Shown here piece by piece: positions 5,125 through 7,054 of a stretch of 7,054 bases of DNA. Numbering within the stretch: the stretch's first letter is position 1; each line of letters starts with the position of its first letter. Made by a program: the position numbers and the translations under genes. The DNA is from Oscillospiraceae bacterium (GTDB lineage Bacteria; Bacillota; Clostridia; Oscillospirales; Ruminococcaceae): positions 1 to 7,054 of the forward strand of contig JAFQND010000139.1 in the NCBI GenBank assembly GCA_017396055.1, read 5' to 3'. Under the pieces are notes generated by a model. It had not been told where the DNA came from. It did not search any database and saw only the letters and a list, made by a program, of their open reading frames with translations.

Positions 5125-5514
5125 ATGAAACATACCGATCTTGTCAATGTCTTTCAGGGCTGCGGTCCGATAAAACCGGCGCCTCCGGAGGATATCACCG
5201 CCGGCGAAGGAGGAATCCCCGGCAACAACGATTCCGGCGGACTTTCATCCCTTTATATCTGGAACGCACTGGGTATCTTCCCTGTATCGGGACAGGATCT
5301 GATGCTCATCGGCACGCCCTGCTTTGAAAAGGCGGTGCTGCATCTGCCGGACGGAAAGGATTTTGTTATCCTCCGCAAAGGCGAGGGCATCTATGTCAAA
5401 AAAGCCCGGCTGGACGGCGAGCCTCTGAAAGAGCTTCGCTTTACCGTCCGCAGGATGATGCAGGACGGTACGCTGGAAATTTCCATGACAGAAAGAAGTG
5501 AAGAAAATGGCTGA
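5125..5514 (+). CDS. GH92 alpha-mannosidase remnant with large in-frame internal deletion
   Basis: A 129-residue open frame that matches only the two ends of a glycoside hydrolase family 92 enzyme, normally about 700 residues or more. Residues 1-24 (DLVNVFQGCGPIKPAPPEDI) resemble the N-terminal start of Firmicute GH92 proteins. From about residue 29 the sequence jumps to the C-terminal module: GIPGNNDSGGLSSLYIWNALGIFPVSGQDLML, then GTPCFEKAVLHL, GIYVKKARLDGEPL and a closing beta-strand region. Nearly all of the catalytic domain, including the general acid, is missing, so mannosidase activity is not expected. The junction falls near 5188-5214. The frame is open, has AAGGA (5114-5118) 6 bases before the ATG, and its end overlaps the next gene by 8 bases. 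It may be a decaying gene kept in frame for translational coupling, a small protein with a new use, or a deletion specific to this strain or assembly. Confidence 0.8.
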   Translation: MKHTDLVNVFQGCGPIKPAPPEDITAGEGGIPGNNDSGGLSSLYIWNALGIFPVSGQDLMLIGTPCFEKAVLHLPDGKDFVILRKGEGIYVKKARLDGEPLKELRFTVRRMMQDGTLEISMTERSEENG

Positions 5515-6748
5515 CCATCTCATTGCGGAATACGATCCCGAGCTTTTCTCCCTTCTCTGCGACGAAGAAGACCGTCAGAAAAACACCCTCGATATGATCG
5601 CGTCCGAAAGCCTGATGGATGAGGTCTCCCTCGCCCTTTCGGGCAGTGCCTTCGGTTCCAAGACCGCTGTGGGACTTCCCGGCCATCAGCGGATGGAGGG
5701 TTCCGGTCCTGCCGACCGGCTGGAACGGCTGGCGGCAGAAAGAGCCTGTGCGCTTTTTGGCGCCGAACATGCCAATATGCTCTCTTACTCCGGCACAACA
5801 GCCAATTTCTGCGCCTATGACGCAGTGCTCTCCCCCGGAGACAGAGTGTTCGCCCTCGACCCCGAACACGGCTCTCATGCAAGCCACGGAAGAGCCAGCC
5901 ATCTTTCGGGCAGGATCTATGATTTTGTCCATTTCGGGCTCGACCCTGAGACCCAGCTGATCGATTACGACAGCCTGGAGAAACTGGCAGAGAAAGTTCG
6001 TCCGAAGCTGATAGTGATCGGCGCGTCGGCCTACCCCAGACATTTTGACTATGAGCGCCTTTCGCATATCGCACACGGTTCCGGCGCGGTATTCATGGTG
6101 GATATGGCCCATACCACCGGCCTTGTAGCAGGCAAAGCCGCACCGAGCCCCGTTCCCTTTGCCGACATCGTCACAGCAAGCTGCACCAAGACCATGTGCA
6201 GCTGTCATACCAGCTTTATCCTGTGCAAAAAAGAATTTGCCGATGCGGTGGACAGGGGCGTCTATCCGGGTCTGATCGCGTCGATGCATCTTCAGACGGT
6301 GGCAACTGCCGCGTGGGCAATGAAGCGGGCTGCCTCGCCGGAATTCTCCGCACTGATGAAAAAAACAGTGGAAAATGCCAAAACTCTCTGTGCTGCGCTG
6401 GAAAGGCGGGGCATCCCCGTGCTGACCGGCGGCACCGACTGCCACCTCTTTGTGGCCGACCTTCGCCTGAAGGCCGCAAACGGCAGAATTCTCACCGAAA
6501 ATCTTGCGAAGCTGGGAATATGGACTAACTCAAAAAAGATCCCCCACGACCCGTCAGATGAGCCGAACGGCGTCCGGGCGGGATGTACCGTGCTGACCCA
6601 GAGAGGGATGGGCGCACCCGAAATGGAGCGGATCGCCGCTCTGTGGGAGGCCGCCCTTGACGGAACAGATCTTTCATGGGCAAAGGACGAAGTTTCCGCC
6701 CTTTGCGGTGAATTTCCCGAACCAAGGCTGAAAAAGGAGGAACCGTGA
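5507..6748 (+). CDS. Divergent serine hydroxymethyltransferase-like PLP enzyme
   Basis: A 413-residue fold-type I PLP enzyme collinear with bacterial GlyA over its full length (YDPELF, IASES, FGAEHANMLSYSG, LSPGD, VDMAH, GGTDCHLF, GVRAG..LTQRGM). Conserved: H124 (cofactor stacking), D199 (pyridine nitrogen), H202, the PLP lysine K228 in CTKT, and R357 (substrate carboxylate). Not conserved: the GlyA segment KYAEGYPGKRYYGG reads KTAVGLPGHQRMEG, so the catalytic Tyr, Glu and Tyr pair (E. coli Y55, E57, Y64/Y65) become T53, V55 and R62/M63. The residue before the lysine is T instead of H, and the GPRGG loop after it is CSCHTS. Folate-dependent serine-glycine exchange is therefore unlikely; an aldolase, transaldol or decarboxylase-type reaction on another amino acid is possible. 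The start is ATG 5507, overlapping the previous stop; GTG 5498 is an alternative. No strong ribosome site is seen. The stop overlaps the next start as TGATG. Confidence 0.9.
   Translation: MADHLIAEYDPELFSLLCDEEDRQKNTLDMIASESLMDEVSLALSGSAFGSKTAVGLPGHQRMEGSGPADRLERLAAERACALFGAEHANMLSYSGTTANFCAYDAVLSPGDRVFALDPEHGSHASHGRASHLSGRIYDFVHFGLDPETQLIDYDSLEKLAEKVRPKLIVIGASAYPRHFDYERLSHIAHGSGAVFMVDMAHTTGLVAGKAAPSPVPFADIVTASCTKTMCSCHTSFILCKKEFADAVDRGVYPGLIASMHLQTVATAAWAMKRAASPEFSALMKKTVENAKTLCAALERRGIPVLTGGTDCHLFVADLRLKAANGRILTENLAKLGIWTNSKKIPHDPSDEPNGVRAGCTVLTQRGMGAPEMERIAALWEAALDGTDLSWAKDEVSALCGEFPEPRLKKEEP
6734..6740 (+). promoter_or_regulatory. Strong ribosome binding site of the last gene
   Basis: AAGGAGG, a full Shine-Dalgarno match, lies 7 bases before the ATG at 6748, inside the end of the SHMT-like gene. 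It confirms the start and predicts efficient translation of the downstream gene. Confidence 0.8.
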
Positions 6749-7054
6749 TGCAGCTTTCATCCTATACCCGTGCCCTGCTCGACGATATCGAGCGCCGTAT
6801 CGCCCCCGAAACCGAAGAGGATTTTGCCGCCCAGTGGGAGCAGTTCTGGAACAGTGAATATGACGGGGTGCTCTTCCGTCCGGTGCGGAAAAAGACCTCT
6901 CTGCCCGGCATTGAGGTAAAAAATGTCCATATCAACGATGCCATCGACGATCTTGAGATGATGCTCTGTGACCAGCTGGCCGACCTGAGCGGCAGACTTT
7001 CCGGCACCGGCGCAGCACTGGGTGTGCGGGCCAATTACGGCACCGGCATCGTCA
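6748..7054 (+). CDS. N-terminal part of a possible uroporphyrinogen-decarboxylase-like protein (cut by window edge)
   Basis: The first 102 residues are visible and the frame stays open to the edge. Seen: a charged helical start (MQLSSYTRALLDDIERRI), a tryptophan-containing segment EQFWNSEYDGVLFRPVRKK (about 31-50), the stretch EVKNVHINDAIDDLEMMLCDQL, and a GVRANYGTGIV motif at the end (about 93-102). From memory, Firmicute proteins with an RxNYGTGI motif after such a helical lead-in are annotated as uroporphyrinogen-decarboxylase-family or hypothetical proteins; that superfamily also holds corrinoid methyltransferases. The visible part is too short to confirm this. There is no signal peptide. 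The ATG overlaps the SHMT-like stop by one base (TGATG) and follows a full AAGGAGG, so the two are translationally coupled and probably work together. The gene itself is very secure; the family is tentative. Confidence 0.85.
   Translation, partial: MQLSSYTRALLDDIERRIAPETEEDFAAQWEQFWNSEYDGVLFRPVRKKTSLPGIEVKNVHINDAIDDLEMMLCDQLADLSGRLSGTGAALGVRANYGTGIV

Noticed and set aside
5176..5214. Imperfect direct repeats (CCGGCG and GGAGGA, each twice) at the GH92 junction as deletion scars
   Set aside because: A deletion between direct repeats leaves one copy, not two, and such short motifs are common in this GC-rich DNA. No mechanism can be read from them.
5441..6445. Open frame of 334 residues on the minus strand
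   Set aside because: It lies opposite the SHMT-like gene, whose frame shows clear end-to-end homology. The minus-strand translation is rich in Cys, Gly and His with no domain, and reflects codon bias of the real gene.

Overview
The window looks like a chromosomal segment from an anaerobic Firmicute, most likely a gut-type Clostridium relative (Lachnospiraceae or a near neighbour). The basis is strong GGAGG-type ribosome binding sites before most genes, a 7Fe/8Fe-type ferredoxin protein and Crp/Fnr regulator of clostridial style, moderately GC-rich coding DNA with AT-rich promoters, and carbohydrate enzymes of the kind used on host glycans. There is no RNA gene, CRISPR array or insertion sequence. 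No gene-free stretch exceeds about 180 bases.

Left part, all on the minus strand. An OmpR-type response regulator (1-559) runs off the left edge, with its own likely promoter just upstream. Next is a two-gene operon: a 117-residue protein made of 11-residue amphipathic repeats (1152-1505) followed by a 121-residue protein with two membrane segments (720-1085). It has a likely promoter near 1548 and a convincing intrinsic terminator at 646-680. Then comes a second operon: a ferredoxin-like iron-sulfur protein (2115-2843) translationally coupled (TAATG) to a 143-residue cysteine-motif protein (1684-2115). The latter resembles a stripped-down N-terminal domain of hybrid cluster protein. This operon ends at an intrinsic terminator (1607-1639).

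Divergent control region (2844-2946). A near-consensus promoter (TTGACT, 17 bp, TATATT) drives a Crp/Fnr-family regulator rightwards, and weaker promoter elements drive the ferredoxin operon leftwards. A 7+7 bp palindrome with the half-site geometry of a CRP site lies between them. It sits just downstream of the regulator's predicted start, and at about -41.5 for one possible ferredoxin promoter. A simple reading is autorepression plus activation of the divergent operon.

Right part, all on the plus strand and apparently one transcription unit headed by the regulator gene: Crp/Fnr (2947-3633), cytoplasmic GH20 beta-N-acetylhexosaminidase (3650-5101), an internally deleted GH92 alpha-mannosidase remnant (5125-5514), a divergent serine hydroxymethyltransferase-like PLP enzyme (5507-6748), and the start of a gene that may be uroporphyrinogen-decarboxylase-like (6748-7054, cut by the edge). 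Gaps are short or negative and I see no terminator between the genes. GH20 and GH92 together point to breakdown of N-acetylglucosamine- and mannose-containing glycans.

The most interesting points are the SHMT-like enzyme, which keeps the PLP and substrate-carboxylate residues but has lost the residues used in folate chemistry; its tight coupling to the last gene; the in-frame collapse of the GH92 gene; and the mini-Hcp-like protein beside a ferredoxin and a Crp/Fnr regulator.
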